The notes beneath the pieces were generated by a model. The model was given only the letters and a program-made list of their open reading frames with translations, did not search any database and had not been told where the DNA came from. Below are positions 8,151-18,293 of a stretch of DNA of 64,000 nucleotides, one piece after another (position 1 is the stretch's first letter; every line of letters starts with the position of its first letter). The DNA lies in the NCBI RefSeq assembly GCF_020881035.1, contig NZ_JAJITC010000001.1, positions 496,001 to 560,000 on the forward strand. Direction: 5' to 3'. Source of the DNA: Paraburkholderia translucens (GTDB lineage Bacteria; Pseudomonadota; Gammaproteobacteria; Burkholderiales; Burkholderiaceae). A program made the position numbers and the translations under genes.

Positions 8151-11100
8151 TCACGCCCTCTCGAGCGCCGCCATCTCCCGCACGACCACCAGCAGCACCG
8201 ACAGGCTCGCGCCGCCCGTCGCGCGCAGTTCGGTCAGCAAACGCGTATAGCGCTCGAGCGGAACCGCGCGTGCGTCGCGCCACCTTTGCACGAGCGACTC
8301 CGGCGTCGATGCATCGGTCGCGCCGGCCAGTGCGCTGGTGGTCAGCGCGCGCTTGAGCCGTGCGAGTTCGGCGAGCGCCGATGCGCGCGCAAGCATGTCC
8401 CAATGCGTCGGCGCCGGCAATGAGGCGGCACGTTGGCTGATCCAACTGTAGTTCAGCAGAGTGCCGAGCGCGAGGTAGACGCCCGCGACCTGTTCGAGAT
8501 TGCGCCCGCACGTCGACGCGACTTCGGCGATATCGAGCAAAGCGGCCGACACCTCGCCGCTCGCGATACGCACCGCGAGATCGCTATCGACACCGGCGTC
8601 GACGTATGCGCGTTGCCGCTCCGACAACGCTTCGAGATCCGCGCCCGGCAACAGCGCCGGCCATTGCGGCGCGAGACGCTGCGCGGCATCGCGACAGCGT
8701 GCGAGCAGGCCGCTCACGTCGTCGTCCGCCACACCCGAATGCAAATGCCGCAGGAACCACAGCGCCGAGCGTTCGACGAGCCGCGCGACGTCGGCGAACA
8801 TCCGTGCCTGCACGTCGTCGGCGACGCGGTTATCGAGCGCGTCGATGCTGCGCCAGATCTGTTCGAGATCGAATACGTCGCGCGCCATGATGCACGCACG
8901 CACGATATCGCCGGGCTGCGCATCGGTTTCCTCCATCAGCCGATGCACGAACTCGCAGCCGACCCGGTTCACGAGCGCATTGGTCAGATGCGTCGCGAGA
9001 ATTTCGCGGCGCAGCGGATGGCGCTGCATCGGTTCGCGGAAACGCTGCCGTAGGGGCTTCGGAAAGTACTCGATCAACATGTCGCTGACGAGCGGGTCTT
9101 CCGGCATCGACGATTCGAGCAGCGCGTCATACAGCCACATCTTGCTGTACGCAAGCAGTACCGCACGCTCGGGGGTCGTCAGGCCCTGCTTCGCCGCGAT
9201 GCGCTCGGCGATGTCCTCGTCGGTGGGCAAAAATTCGATCCCGCGATTGAGCCGCCCCGCCTTCTCCAGATAGCGCATCAAACGCGCCTCGGCATCGAGC
9301 AGTTCCACGCCAAAACGGCCCGCAACCGACAAAGCCTGCGTCTGATAGTAGTTGTCCGTCAGCACGAGCAGACCGACTTCATCGGTCATTTCGGCAAGCA
9401 ATGTATTGCGCTGCTTCTGCGTCATCTCGCCATCGGCGACGACGAGGCCGAGCAGAATCTTGATGTTGACTTCGTGGTCGGAACAATCGACTCCCGCCGA
9501 GTTGTCGATCGCATCGGTATTGATGCGGCCGCCGTGCTGCGCGAACTCGATGCGCCCGAGTTGCGTCAAGCCGAGATTGCCGCCCTCGGCCACCACCTTG
9601 CAGCGCAGATCGGCGCCGTTCACGCGGATCGCGTCGTTCGCACGATCACCCGCCTGCTGATTCGTTTCGCGGCTCGCCTTCACATAGGTGCCGATGCCGC
9701 CGTTATAAAGCAGATCGACGGGCGCCTGCAGAATCGCGCGCATCAGCTCGGCCGGCGAGAGCGCCGTGGCGCTGATGCCGAGCACCGACTGCACCGCCGC
9801 CGACAGCGGTATCGTCTTCGCGCTGCGCGGAAATACGCCACCGCCCGCCGAGATCAGCGACGGATCGTAATCGGCCCAACTCGAACGTTCGAGCATGAAG
9901 AGCCGCGCGCGCTCCGCCATGCTCGCGGCCGGATCGGGATTCGGATCGAGAAAGATATGCCGGTGATCGAACGCGGCGAGCAGCTTGATATGCGGCGACA
10001 ACAGCATGCCGTTGCCGAACACGTCGCCCGACATATCGCCGATACCGACCACCGTGAAGTCCTGGCTCTGCGTGTCGACGCCCATCTCGCGGAAGTGTCG
10101 CTTGACCGACTCCCACGCGCCGCGCGCGGTGATGCCCATTTTCTTGTGGTCGTAGCCGACCGAGCCGCCCGACGCGAAAGCGTCGTCGAGCCAGAAGCCG
10201 TATTCCTGCGAGATCGCGTTCGCGTAGTCGGAGAACGTGGCCGTGCCCTTGTCGGCGGCGACCACCAGATACGGGTCGTCGGGATCGTGACGCACCACGT
10301 CGGGCGGTGGCACGACGTCCGTTCCCGCGAGATTGTCGGTGACGTCGAGCAAGCCGCGCAGGAAGGTCTGATAGCAGGCGACACCTTCGCGCATCCACGC
10401 ATCGCGCTCGCTCGGCGGCGGGGGATTCTTGACGACGAAGCCGCCCTTCGAGCCGACCGGCACGATCACGACGTTCTTCACCATCTGCGCCTTCATCAGG
10501 CCGAGCACTTCCGTGCGGAAATCTTCGCGCCGATCCGACCAGCGCAAGCCGCCGCGCGCGACGCGCCCGCCCCGCAGGTGCACGCCCTCGACGCGCGGCG
10601 AATAGACCCAGATCTCGAACATCGGCTTCGGCTCGGGCAAGCCGGGCACTTGCGCGGGATCGAACTTGAACGACAGGTACGGCTTCGGTTGCCCCTGGGC
10701 GTCATAGCGGTAGTAGTTGGTGCGCTTGGTCGCCTTGATGACGCCGAGAAACTGTCGCAGGATGCGGTCCTCGTCGAGATTCGGCACCTGGTCGAGCGCG
10801 CTCTCGATCGTCTGGAGACAACTATCGACGCGAGCCTCGCGCACGTCGCCGAGAGCCGGATCGAAGCGCGCGATGAACAGCTCGACGAGCATGCGCGCAA
10901 TCGCCGGGTTGCCGGTCACCGCGCGTTCGATATACGCGTCGCTGAACGTCGAACCGACCTGCCGCAAGTACTTCGCGTACGCTCGCAGAATCGTCACCTC
11001 GCGCGCATTGAGGTGCGCGCGCAACACGAGACGATTGAAGTCGTCGCTCTCTATCGCGCCAGTCCAAACCTGCTCGAACGCCTGCTCGAACAGATCTTTC

Positions 11101-12989
11101 ACCCGCTCGATATCGAACTCGGCATCGTCGGCCAGTTCGAGACCGAAGTCGTGAATCCAGGCGGGCGTCGCGCCCAACGCTTCGATCAGATAAGGCCGCT
11201 CTTCATCGACACGCACGCCGAGATGTTCGAGCATCGGCAGGCTGCGCGACAGCGCGATCGGCAAGCCCGCGCGATACACCTTGAAGCGGAACGCGCGCGG
11301 TCCTGATTCGATCGGCCTGTACAGGTTCATCGCGAGCCGCTCGCTGCCCTGCACGCGCTCGATCAGTTCGATGTCGCGCACGGCCGTGCGCGCCGGATAG
11401 TCGTCGCGATAGCCAGCGGGAAACGAAGCGCCGTAATGCTGCAGCAAACGGTTGCCGTGCTCTTCGCCGTACGCGTCGAGCAAGGCGTCGGCCAGATCGT
11501 CCTGCCAGCGGCGCGCGACCTGCACGAGGCGCGCTTCGAGCTCACGCGTATCGACTTCGGGCATGCCGCCCGGTTTGGCATGGACGACGAAATGAATCCG
11601 CGCGAGCGTCGACTCCGACAGCAGCGGCGTGAATTCGACGTTCTCGCCATTGAATGCCTCAGCGAGCAGGTTGGCGGTGCGTTGCCGCAGATCGGTGTTG
11701 TACTTGTCGCGCGACACGAACACGAGGCACGACACGAAGCGATCGAAGCGATCGCGCCGAACGAACAGCCGCGTGCGCTGATGCTCCTGCAACCGCAGCA
11801 CGCCGAGCGCGATGTCGTACAGCTGATCCTCGTCGGCCTGGAACAGTTCGTCGCGCGGATAGGTTTCGAGCACCGTCACCAGCGACTTCGCCAGATGACC
11901 CTTCGGCAAGAAGGCGGCCCGTCTCACGATATTCGCGCATTTGCGCCGCACGATCGGAATCTCCGCGGCCGACACGAAATAAGCGGTCGATGTGTACAGG
12001 CCGATGAACCGTCTTTCGCCCGTCACCTTGCCATCCGCGCCGCTCAGCTTGATGCCGACATAGTCGAGATAGCCGGGCCGGTGCACCGTCGCGCGCGAAT
12101 TGGCCTTGGTCAGAAAGATCGGCGACGACCCGGTGACAATCTCCGCGGCCGCCGGGGGCAACGGCGTGACTTCCGCCGCGCCAGCCGGGCGCGGCGCATC
12201 GCGCAGAATGCCGAGGCCGGAGCCCGCGACCGCCCGCAAACCGTAGCCGCCGTCCTGCTCGACCAGTTCGTAGTCACGTTGGCCGAGGAACGTGAAATGA
12301 TCGGCGACCATCCATTCGACGAACGCGCGCGCTTCGACGCCCTCGGGACTGGTCTCGCGCACCTTCATATCCTGAATCGTCTGCCTGGCGCGCTCGACGA
12401 TCTTTGGCCAGTCCTCCACCGCCGCGCGCACGTCGCCGAGCACGCGCGCGATGTCGTCGCGCAGCGCGTCGAGTTTTGCGGCATCGCCACAACGATCGAC
12501 CTCGAAATGGATGCACGAAGTCAGATGGGAGCGCGTATCGCCGGCATCTTCGGCGCCCTGGCTCACGCGCGCGATGCTGCCGTCCGGCGCGCGCCAGATG
12601 CGAAACACCGGATGCACGACCGAATGCAGCGCGAGCCCATGCCGGTTGACCGCCATCGAAACCGAGTCGACGAGGAACGGCATGTCGTCGTTGGCGAGCT
12701 CGATCACCGTGTGATCGGAATGCCAGCCATGCTGTTCGAGGATCGGGTTATAGACGCGCAGGCGCTGCTCTCCCGGCACGAAGCGCTGCGCAGTTTGCCA
12801 GTGCGCGAGCGCCGCGCCGTAGAGATCGGCGATCGAGCGGCTTTGCAGATCGCCCGCGTCGACGAAATCGTAGTAATGCCGCAGGAACGGTTCGACGATG
12901 CTGAAGGTCGGCTCGGGCAATCGCCCCCGGGCAAATTCGACGACATCGTTCAGCAGGTGCGTGACGGCCTCTTCGTTCTTTGCTTGCAT
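8151..12989 (-). CDS. gdhB: NAD-specific glutamate dehydrogenase, large (180-kDa) type
   Basis: This 1612-residue enzyme oxidatively deaminates glutamate to 2-oxoglutarate with NAD, a catabolic role. Length and order match the large bacterial NAD-GDH class: a long N-terminal regulatory region with ACT-like parts (about 1-700), the catalytic core near residues 800-850 (GGLRWSDRREDFRTEVLGLM followed by KAQMVKNVVIVPVGSKGGFV), the dinucleotide-binding part (DFTVVGIGDMSGDVFGNGML), and a long C-terminal helical domain. The start at 12989 follows GGGGAG. The gene is monocistronic as far as visible, with 161 bp before the next gene. No frame disruption or missing core motif was seen. The symbol follows Pseudomonas use; gdhZ is used elsewhere. 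Confidence 0.95.
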   Translation of the reverse strand: MQAKNEEAVTHLLNDVVEFARGRLPEPTFSIVEPFLRHYYDFVDAGDLQSRSIADLYGAALAHWQTAQRFVPGEQRLRVYNPILEQHGWHSDHTVIELANDDMPFLVDSVSMAVNRHGLALHSVVHPVFRIWRAPDGSIARVSQGAEDAGDTRSHLTSCIHFEVDRCGDAAKLDALRDDIARVLGDVRAAVEDWPKIVERARQTIQDMKVRETSPEGVEARAFVEWMVADHFTFLGQRDYELVEQDGGYGLRAVAGSGLGILRDAPRPAGAAEVTPLPPAAAEIVTGSSPIFLTKANSRATVHRPGYLDYVGIKLSGADGKVTGERRFIGLYTSTAYFVSAAEIPIVRRKCANIVRRAAFLPKGHLAKSLVTVLETYPRDELFQADEDQLYDIALGVLRLQEHQRTRLFVRRDRFDRFVSCLVFVSRDKYNTDLRQRTANLLAEAFNGENVEFTPLLSESTLARIHFVVHAKPGGMPEVDTRELEARLVQVARRWQDDLADALLDAYGEEHGNRLLQHYGASFPAGYRDDYPARTAVRDIELIERVQGSERLAMNLYRPIESGPRAFRFKVYRAGLPIALSRSLPMLEHLGVRVDEERPYLIEALGATPAWIHDFGLELADDAEFDIERVKDLFEQAFEQVWTGAIESDDFNRLVLRAHLNAREVTILRAYAKYLRQVGSTFSDAYIERAVTGNPAIARMLVELFIARFDPALGDVREARVDSCLQTIESALDQVPNLDEDRILRQFLGVIKATKRTNYYRYDAQGQPKPYLSFKFDPAQVPGLPEPKPMFEIWVYSPRVEGVHLRGGRVARGGLRWSDRREDFRTEVLGLMKAQMVKNVVIVPVGSKGGFVVKNPPPPSERDAWMREGVACYQTFLRGLLDVTDNLAGTDVVPPPDVVRHDPDDPYLVVAADKGTATFSDYANAISQEYGFWLDDAFASGGSVGYDHKKMGITARGAWESVKRHFREMGVDTQSQDFTVVGIGDMSGDVFGNGMLLSPHIKLLAAFDHRHIFLDPNPDPAASMAERARLFMLERSSWADYDPSLISAGGGVFPRSAKTIPLSAAVQSVLGISATALSPAELMRAILQAPVDLLYNGGIGTYVKASRETNQQAGDRANDAIRVNGADLRCKVVAEGGNLGLTQLGRIEFAQHGGRINTDAIDNSAGVDCSDHEVNIKILLGLVVADGEMTQKQRNTLLAEMTDEVGLLVLTDNYYQTQALSVAGRFGVELLDAEARLMRYLEKAGRLNRGIEFLPTDEDIAERIAAKQGLTTPERAVLLAYSKMWLYDALLESSMPEDPLVSDMLIEYFPKPLRQRFREPMQRHPLRREILATHLTNALVNRVGCEFVHRLMEETDAQPGDIVRACIMARDVFDLEQIWRSIDALDNRVADDVQARMFADVARLVERSALWFLRHLHSGVADDDVSGLLARCRDAAQRLAPQWPALLPGADLEALSERQRAYVDAGVDSDLAVRIASGEVSAALLDIAEVASTCGRNLEQVAGVYLALGTLLNYSWISQRAASLPAPTHWDMLARASALAELARLKRALTTSALAGATDASTPESLVQRWRDARAVPLERYTRLLTELRATGGASLSVLLVVVREMAALERA

Positions 12990-13187
12990 GATCGACTCCC
13001 CTGGCTGGCGGCAATGGTGAGTGTCGCGTGATTCGCAGGCAACGGCTGAACAGGAATTATGCGCCTGCCGTACGCGATACGGCCGATGCCCGCGGTCAGG
13101 TAATACCCGCTGACGGCTCGTCGAAGATGCGCGAAAGCGCCGCGGAAAGACGCGCCGTCGCTGCGTCGCGGCAATGCCGTGCGCGGC

Positions 13188-14039
13188 TCAACGCGCGGGC
13201 CTGGCGGCCCCCGGTGCCGGCGCGGCCGCATCCCCTGTTTCGGCTGGCTGGGCGAGCCACGCGCGAATCTGCGCGGCGGTCCACGCGGGATCGTCGTGCG
13301 GCAGATCGTGGCCGGCCCACGGATGCTCGCGATGCGGCGCGCCCCACGCCGCTGCGAGCTTCGCCGAGCAAATGGGGTCCACGAGCCCATCGGCCTGCGA
13401 AGACAGAATCAGAAGCGCACAGCCCGGCGCGGCAGGCGCGGCGCGGAAACGCGCGGCCGCCCACAATTGCCGCAACGCATTGGCGGGGCTCACCGGTGCG
13501 CTGCGGCGAATGGCGGTCCACGCATCGAGATCCGCGCCGAAGGTGTCGACGTTATTGCACGTCAGCCGATGGATGCCGCGCTCCGCCTCGGCCGCATCGC
13601 TCCAATGCGCGGCGACGCGAAGCAGGCCCGGCCACGCCGACAGCCGCAGCCGCTCGTGCGCGCGGCTGAATGGCCGCATACTCGTATTGATCAGCACGAG
13701 CCGTTCGATTTCGCCGGGATGACGCTGCGCCCAGTGGGTCGCGACCATCCCGCCAAGTGACATCGCGACCATGCTGTAGGGGCCCGGCGCGCCGCTTTGC
13801 AGCGCCGCCTGCCGCACGCATGCGACCATTCCCGCGACGCTCGCCGGTGCGCGCCGCCGCGCGAACTCGCCGTTGCCGGGCAGATCGAGCAGCAGCAAAC
13901 GCAGGCCCGTTGCGCCCGCCGCTGCATCGCGCGAGCAATTGGCCGAGGTCTCACCCAGACTCTCGCGCAAGGCAGCCGGCAAATGCCCCCAATGCCGAGT
14001 TTCGCGCGTGAGTCCGCGCAGCAGAATCCACGTGCTCAT
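13188..14039 (-). CDS. Alpha/beta-fold hydrolase
   Basis: This 283-residue protein has a nucleophile elbow reading VAMSLGGMVA, with the serine in an AxSxGG context and not the usual GxSxGG. Earlier come an oxyanion-type start (WILLRGLTRETRHWGHLP) and a strand ending in LLDLPGNGEF. A late LPHDDPAW segment (with GHD just before) provides a candidate histidine. No signal peptide is visible. It overlaps the stop of the upstream M14 peptidase gene by four bases (ATGA at 14036-14039), so the two are translationally coupled. The substrate is unknown; the pairing with a peptidase is the only clue. Confidence 0.8.
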   Translation of the reverse strand: MSTWILLRGLTRETRHWGHLPAALRESLGETSANCSRDAAAGATGLRLLLLDLPGNGEFARRRAPASVAGMVACVRQAALQSGAPGPYSMVAMSLGGMVATHWAQRHPGEIERLVLINTSMRPFSRAHERLRLSAWPGLLRVAAHWSDAAEAERGIHRLTCNNVDTFGADLDAWTAIRRSAPVSPANALRQLWAAARFRAAPAAPGCALLILSSQADGLVDPICSAKLAAAWGAPHREHPWAGHDLPHDDPAWTAAQIRAWLAQPAETGDAAAPAPGAARPAR

Positions 14040-15073
14040 TCGCTATCCGTTCTGTACCAATGGTCGAGCGCGCATTGCAGCAACTGCTCGCGGCGGCTGC
14101 CTTGCGGCAGCCAGCGCTGCGACGAAAACGCCGCGCGCGCGAGGAAGTCGAACAGGTTCGCATGGCGCCGCAGCACGCGTGCGGTGCGATGCTCCATGAC
14201 CGGATTGAACATGTCCTGCCGCGAAAACAGCTGACGCGGATTCTTCTTGATCCACAGCCACGAGCCGAGTTCGAGCGTCATCGGCAGGAAGATGTTCGGC
14301 ACCGGCGTGCGGTCGTACGCGTAGTCCCATAGATCGCCGTGCACCAGATACTGGTGGCTTTGCGGCTCGAACGTGTAGCCGTGGTGCGGATGCGCGTGTT
14401 CGAACATGCTCTTCAATACGTACATTTCGGGCAGATGCCGCATCTGCTTGCGGGTTCGCGCGTACGGAAACCAGATGCTGTCGCTCCAGCCGTAGCCGGA
14501 ATGGCAATCGAGCGCGATACTCAGCGGCCGCGTGGCGAGCTGCGCTCCGACCACTTGCAGCAGCGCGGCCGCCTCGGGCTCCATCGGCTCGCCCGCGCGG
14601 CCGCGATACCAGGGCAGCCACGCGCCGACGCGCTGCCCGCCCGCAAGCAGCGGCACCCGCGCGTCGGCGTTCTGCGGCGCGTTGCGCATCAGGTCGACGC
14701 CATGCGGATTCGCACGCGTGGATGCCCACATGCCGCCGGGATTCGCGATCGGCAAAAAAATCAGTCGGATGGACTGCAATTGCCGCACCAGCAGTTCGTC
14801 CCATTCGAGCCGCGCGAGCAGCGCGCGCATGTAGTCGAGCACGAGTTGCGAGCCGATTCGCTCGAGCCCATGAATGCCGCCGAAAAAACCAATGGCCGGC
14901 GCGAGCGGATCGGATGAACCGATGCTCGCGGTGTAGACGGAAAAGCGCCGCCCGCGCACGGCGGTCTCGCAGACGGCGCGAATTTCAAAGCTTGCGCTGC
15001 CCTGGTCGAGTATCGACTTGAGATCTTCATATTCGGCAAAGCTGTCCGGAAGAAAGCTCAATGGAGTCGGCAT
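14036..15073 (-). CDS. M14-family zinc carboxypeptidase-like protein
   Basis: This 345-residue protein has the M14 metallopeptidase signature: zinc ligands in GGIHGLERIG (H68, E71), a third ligand histidine in DCHSGYGW (near 192), substrate-binding GVDLMRN, and the catalytic glutamate in TLELGSWLW (near 272). Family members remove C-terminal residues from peptides or deacylate small substrates. There is no obvious signal peptide, so the site of action is probably cytoplasmic. It is the first gene of a two-gene unit with the alpha/beta hydrolase. All expected active-site residues are present, so it is likely active; specificity cannot be read from sequence. Confidence 0.85.
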   Translation of the reverse strand: MPTPLSFLPDSFAEYEDLKSILDQGSASFEIRAVCETAVRGRRFSVYTASIGSSDPLAPAIGFFGGIHGLERIGSQLVLDYMRALLARLEWDELLVRQLQSIRLIFLPIANPGGMWASTRANPHGVDLMRNAPQNADARVPLLAGGQRVGAWLPWYRGRAGEPMEPEAAALLQVVGAQLATRPLSIALDCHSGYGWSDSIWFPYARTRKQMRHLPEMYVLKSMFEHAHPHHGYTFEPQSHQYLVHGDLWDYAYDRTPVPNIFLPMTLELGSWLWIKKNPRQLFSRQDMFNPVMEHRTARVLRRHANLFDFLARAAFSSQRWLPQGSRREQLLQCALDHWYRTDSE

Positions 15074-15178
15074 GACGGCGTGACCGGGGTGTCGGGATTA
15101 TTAGGGGCGGCCGGAAGACGAACTATAGCCTGGCCAGGTGTCAGCGCGCGCGAGCGCGTGCGTGCGTGAACGCGAATC

Positions 15179-15196
15179 GTGTCATGCGTATGTCAC
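15179..15196 (+). promoter_or_regulatory. Pho-box-like site upstream of phnCDE
   Basis: Two 7-bp direct repeats, GTGTCAT (15179-15185) and ATGTCAC (15190-15196), are separated by 4 bp. This is the layout of a PhoB box (CTGTCAT-N4-CTGTCAC), with 6 of 7 matches in each half. It lies about 190 bp before the phnC start; further TGTCAT-like half-sites occur on the minus strand near 15251-15257. It implies induction by phosphate starvation. The rest of the 314-bp gap holds no gene. Confidence 0.6.
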
Positions 15197-15387
15197 TTTC
15201 CGTGCGAATCGCTGACTTTAGGCTGACTTCGTTTTGCCATCCTGACGACACATGACACAACGAGAAAAGTCGCACATAAAGATGTAGTCGTCTAGACGTT
15301 GCAATGCCTTCACTCAACCGTCACAGTCGCTTTCTAGAATGAGCCCCACCTATGCCGGCACTGTCCGGATGCATCGAGGGAGTGGAG

Positions 15388-16287
15388 ATGGAAGCGATCC
15401 GCGAAGCTATTCGAATCGAACGATTGAGCAAGACGTTCGGCAACGGCCGCAAAGCGCTCGACGAAATCGATTTGCGCGTCGCACCCGGTGAAATGGTCGC
15501 GCTGATCGGCGCATCGGGCTCGGGAAAATCGACGTTGCTACGGCATATCGCGGGCTTTACCGCGTCGGACGCGCAGCCGTCGCAGATCGAGATTCTCGGT
15601 CGGCCGATCCAGCAAAACGGCCGCATCGTGCGCGAAGTGCGCAGCATTCGCCGCGACATCGGCTTCGTGTTCCAGCAGTTCAACCTGGTGAACCGGCTGT
15701 CGGTCGAAACCAACGTGCTGATCGGAGCGCTCGCCCGCCTGTCGTGGTGGCGACGCCTGTGCGGCCGCTTCCCACGCGCGGAACGCGCACTGTCGCGCGC
15801 CGCGCTGCAAGAGGTCGGGATCGCCGAACATGCGCGCGAGCGCGCCGCCAACCTGTCGGGCGGTCAGCAGCAACGCGCCGCGCTCGCGCGGGCGCTCGTG
15901 CAGCGTGCGCAAATCGTGCTCGCCGACGAGCCGATTGCCTCACTCGATCCCGAATCGTCGCGCCGCGTGATGGACATGTTGCGCGCGCTGAACGTCGAGC
16001 ATCGGATCACCGTGCTGGTGTCGCTGCATCAGGTCGACATCGCGATGCAGTACTGCCCGCGCACGATCGCGTTGCGTCGCGGCAAGGTGGTCTACGACGG
16101 CCCTTCCAGCGCGCTGACGCCGGTGTTGCTCAAGAAGCTCTACGGCGACGACGCGTCCGGGCTCCTCGACGACACGACGCGCGGCGCGGACGAAACACGC
16201 GATGCACATGACGCTCCGGCTCGCGCGAACACCGGCCCCACGTCGGCATGCCATGCGTTCGCGTTGAGCATCGCGCCGTCGAACTGA
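15388..16287 (+). CDS. phnC: Phosphonate ABC transporter ATP-binding protein PhnC
   Basis: This 299-residue ABC ATPase energises uptake of phosphonates or phosphite. Walker A is GASGSGKST (near residue 40), the signature is [12 protein letters not shown], and Walker B is [14 protein letters not shown] followed by the H-loop region VSLHQVDIA. The start at 15388 is preferred to the in-frame ATG at 15352 because GAGGGAG stands just before it. It is the first gene of phnCDE, with the binding-protein gene 60 bp downstream. The C-terminus carries about 35 extra polar residues beyond a typical PhnC. No C-P lyase genes are visible in the window. Confidence 0.92.
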   Translation: MEAIREAIRIERLSKTFGNGRKALDEIDLRVAPGEMVALIGASGSGKSTLLRHIAGFTASDAQPSQIEILGRPIQQNGRIVREVRSIRRDIGFVFQQFNLVNRLSVETNVLIGALARLSWWRRLCGRFPRAERALSRAALQEVGIAEHARERAANLSGGQQQRAALARALVQRAQIVLADEPIASLDPESSRRVMDMLRALNVEHRITVLVSLHQVDIAMQYCPRTIALRRGKVVYDGPSSALTPVLLKKLYGDDASGLLDDTTRGADETRDAHDAPARANTGPTSACHAFALSIAPSN

Positions 16288-16347
16288 ACACGTCCGCGCT
16301 GTCGCGCGCTTTTGATTCTTTACGTCCACCCAACCGGATCCAAACCG

Positions 16348-17325
16348 ATGAGATTCCTGCGCTCCCTGATCGCGCTCGCAGCCGGCGCTGCCGCCTTCGC
16401 CTGTGTCGCCGCGGCCCATGCCGAAGACATCAACCTCGGCATCATCTCGACCGATTCGTCGGCGGTGCTCAAGCAGCGCTGGGAACCGCTGATCGAAGAC
16501 ATGAAGAAGCAGACCGGCCTCAACGTGAAGGCGTTCTTCGCGACCGACTACGCCGGCATCATCGAAGGCATGCGCTTCAACAAGGTGCAGGTCGGCTATT
16601 TCGGCAATGCGTCGGCGATCGAAGCCGTCGATCGTTCAAACGGCGAAGTATTTGCCAAGGCGCAACACGCGAACGGCGACAGCGGCTACTACTCGCTGCT
16701 CATTACGAACGTGAACAGCCGCTTCAAGACGCTCGACGACGTGTTCAGGAACACGAAGGACGTGACGCTCGGCTTCGGCGACCCGAACTCGACGTCGGGC
16801 ACGCTGGTGCCGGGCTACTATCTGTTTGCGAAGCACAACGCGCCGGTCAATTCGTCGTTCAGGAGCGTTCTACCGTCGAGCCATGAGGCGAATCTACTGG
16901 CGGTCGTCAACAACAAGATCGACATCGCGACCAATAACAGCATGATGATGGAAACGCTCAAGCGCGAGCATCCGGACAAGTTCGCGCAGGTGCGTGTGTT
17001 GTGGACCTCGCCGCTGATTCCATCGGACCCGCTCGTATGGCGCAAGGACTTGCCGCAAGCGACGAAGGACAAGCTGCGCCAGTTCTTCCTGAACTACGCG
17101 AAGACCGATCCGCACGAAAAGGCGGTGATGGCCCGCATCACCGAATACAGCGGCTTCGAAGCATCGTCGGACCAGCAACTGCTGCCGATTCGCGAGATCG
17201 TGCTGTTCCAGCAGAAGCAGAAGATCGAGAGCGATGCGCATCTGTCCGATAGCGATCGCAAGTCGCAACTGGCCGCGCTCGACGCGAAGCTGAATGCGCT
17301 CAGCAGCGCCCAGTCAAAGCAATGA
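16348..17325 (+). CDS. phnD: Phosphonate ABC transporter periplasmic binding protein PhnD
   Basis: This 325-residue periplasmic solute-binding protein has a Sec signal peptide ([20 protein letters not shown], cut after AHA). Family features are the opening strand [20 protein letters not shown], the central [12 protein letters not shown], the [14 protein letters not shown] motif that binds the phosphonate group, and [17 protein letters not shown]. The start at 16348 puts the signal peptide at the N-terminus; an in-frame ATG at 16312 would add 12 unrelated residues. Its stop overlaps the phnE start (ATGA, 17322-17325). Confidence 0.93.
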   Translation: MRFLRSLIALAAGAAAFACVAAAHAEDINLGIISTDSSAVLKQRWEPLIEDMKKQTGLNVKAFFATDYAGIIEGMRFNKVQVGYFGNASAIEAVDRSNGEVFAKAQHANGDSGYYSLLITNVNSRFKTLDDVFRNTKDVTLGFGDPNSTSGTLVPGYYLFAKHNAPVNSSFRSVLPSSHEANLLAVVNNKIDIATNNSMMMETLKREHPDKFAQVRVLWTSPLIPSDPLVWRKDLPQATKDKLRQFFLNYAKTDPHEKAVMARITEYSGFEASSDQQLLPIREIVLFQQKQKIESDAHLSDSDRKSQLAALDAKLNALSSAQSKQ

Positions 17326-18137
17326 ACGCGGCCGATCTGGTCACGTCCCCGGCGCAGGCCGAGCAAGCGCAACAGCAAGCCGGCAAGCGCGGCTGGCGGT
17401 CGCTGCTCGGCTGGATCGCGGTGCTCGCCGTTCTCGGCGGCGCGTGGCACGGCGCCGACATGCGTCCGCTCGATCTGCTCAGCGACTCCGCGAACATGGG
17501 TCAGTTTGCGAAAGATTTTTTTCCGCCCGATTTCACCGAATGGCGCAGCTATGCGCATGAGATGTACGTCACGCTATCGGTCGCGATCTGGGGTACCGCG
17601 CTCTCGCTCGTCTGCGCGGTGCCGTGCGGCCTGATGTCCGCGCACAATCTCGCGCCGCAGTGGATCGTGCAACCGATGCGCCGTCTGATGGACGCATGCC
17701 GCGCGATCAACGAAATGGTCTTCGCGATGCTGTTCATCGTCGCGGTCGGACTTGGGCCGTTCGCCGGCGTGCTCGCTCTGTGGGTGCATACGACGGGCGT
17801 GCTCGCGAAGCTGTTCGCCGAAGCGGTCGAGGCGATCGATCCGCGCCCGGCCGAAGGCGTGCGCGCGACCGGCGCGACGCGCCTAGACGAAATCGTCTAT
17901 GCGGTGCTGCCGCAGGTGCTGCCGCTGTGGATCTCCTACGCCCTGTATCGCTTCGAGTCGAACGTGCGCTCGGCGATGGTGGTCGGCATGGTCGGCGCAG
18001 GCGGCATCGGTGTCGTGCTGTACGAAGCGATCCGATCGTTCAATTATGCGCAGACGGCCGCGGTGATGATCATGGTGATCGTCGTCGTGACGCTGATCGA
18101 TCTGGCGTCTGCCTGGTTGCGCGAGCGCGTGATCTGA
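17322..18137 (+). CDS. phnE: Phosphonate ABC transporter permease PhnE
   Basis: This 271-residue integral membrane permease has about six transmembrane segments. The EAA-loop region, which contacts PhnC, reads [20 protein letters not shown] followed by [15 protein letters not shown]. The C-terminal [20 protein letters not shown] is typical of PhnE. It is coupled to phnD by a 4-base overlap. A hairpin without a T-run follows directly. No second permease is present, as is normal for phnCDE loci with a single phnE. Confidence 0.93.
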   Translation: MNAADLVTSPAQAEQAQQQAGKRGWRSLLGWIAVLAVLGGAWHGADMRPLDLLSDSANMGQFAKDFFPPDFTEWRSYAHEMYVTLSVAIWGTALSLVCAVPCGLMSAHNLAPQWIVQPMRRLMDACRAINEMVFAMLFIVAVGLGPFAGVLALWVHTTGVLAKLFAEAVEAIDPRPAEGVRATGATRLDEIVYAVLPQVLPLWISYALYRFESNVRSAMVVGMVGAGGIGVVLYEAIRSFNYAQTAAVMIMVIVVVTLIDLASAWLRERVI

Positions 18138-18163
18138 CGCCGGCAATCCGGACCGCCGGCGTC
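18136..18163. terminator. Hairpin between convergent phnE and secretion operons
   Basis: Perfect 8-bp arms GACGCCGG (18136-18143) and CCGGCGTC (18156-18163) enclose a 12-base loop immediately after the phnE stop. There is no T-run, so intrinsic termination would be weak. It may serve both convergent units: the minus-strand secretion operon ends at 18294. Confidence 0.4.
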
Positions 18164-18293
18164 GCCCCGCTTGCTTGAGCAAGTCAATCTCACAGACCGG
18201 GAATGGAAGAAAGGCAACGGTCCGAGGGCATTTCGCACGAGCAATGTGCGGTAGATCGCAGACGCTCGAACGCGCGTTGAGCCCTGCGAGATG

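Noticed and set aside
9474..13031. Two long plus-strand frames (9474-11306 and 11436-13031) opposite the glutamate dehydrogenase gene
   Set aside because: They have no recognisable domain, Arg/His/Glu-rich composition, and mirror the minus-strand gene's codon periodicity.
13067..13083. Hairpin GCCGTA-N5-TACGGC upstream of glutamate dehydrogenase
   Set aside because: Short arms and no T-run; could be chance in GC-rich DNA, so not called a terminator.
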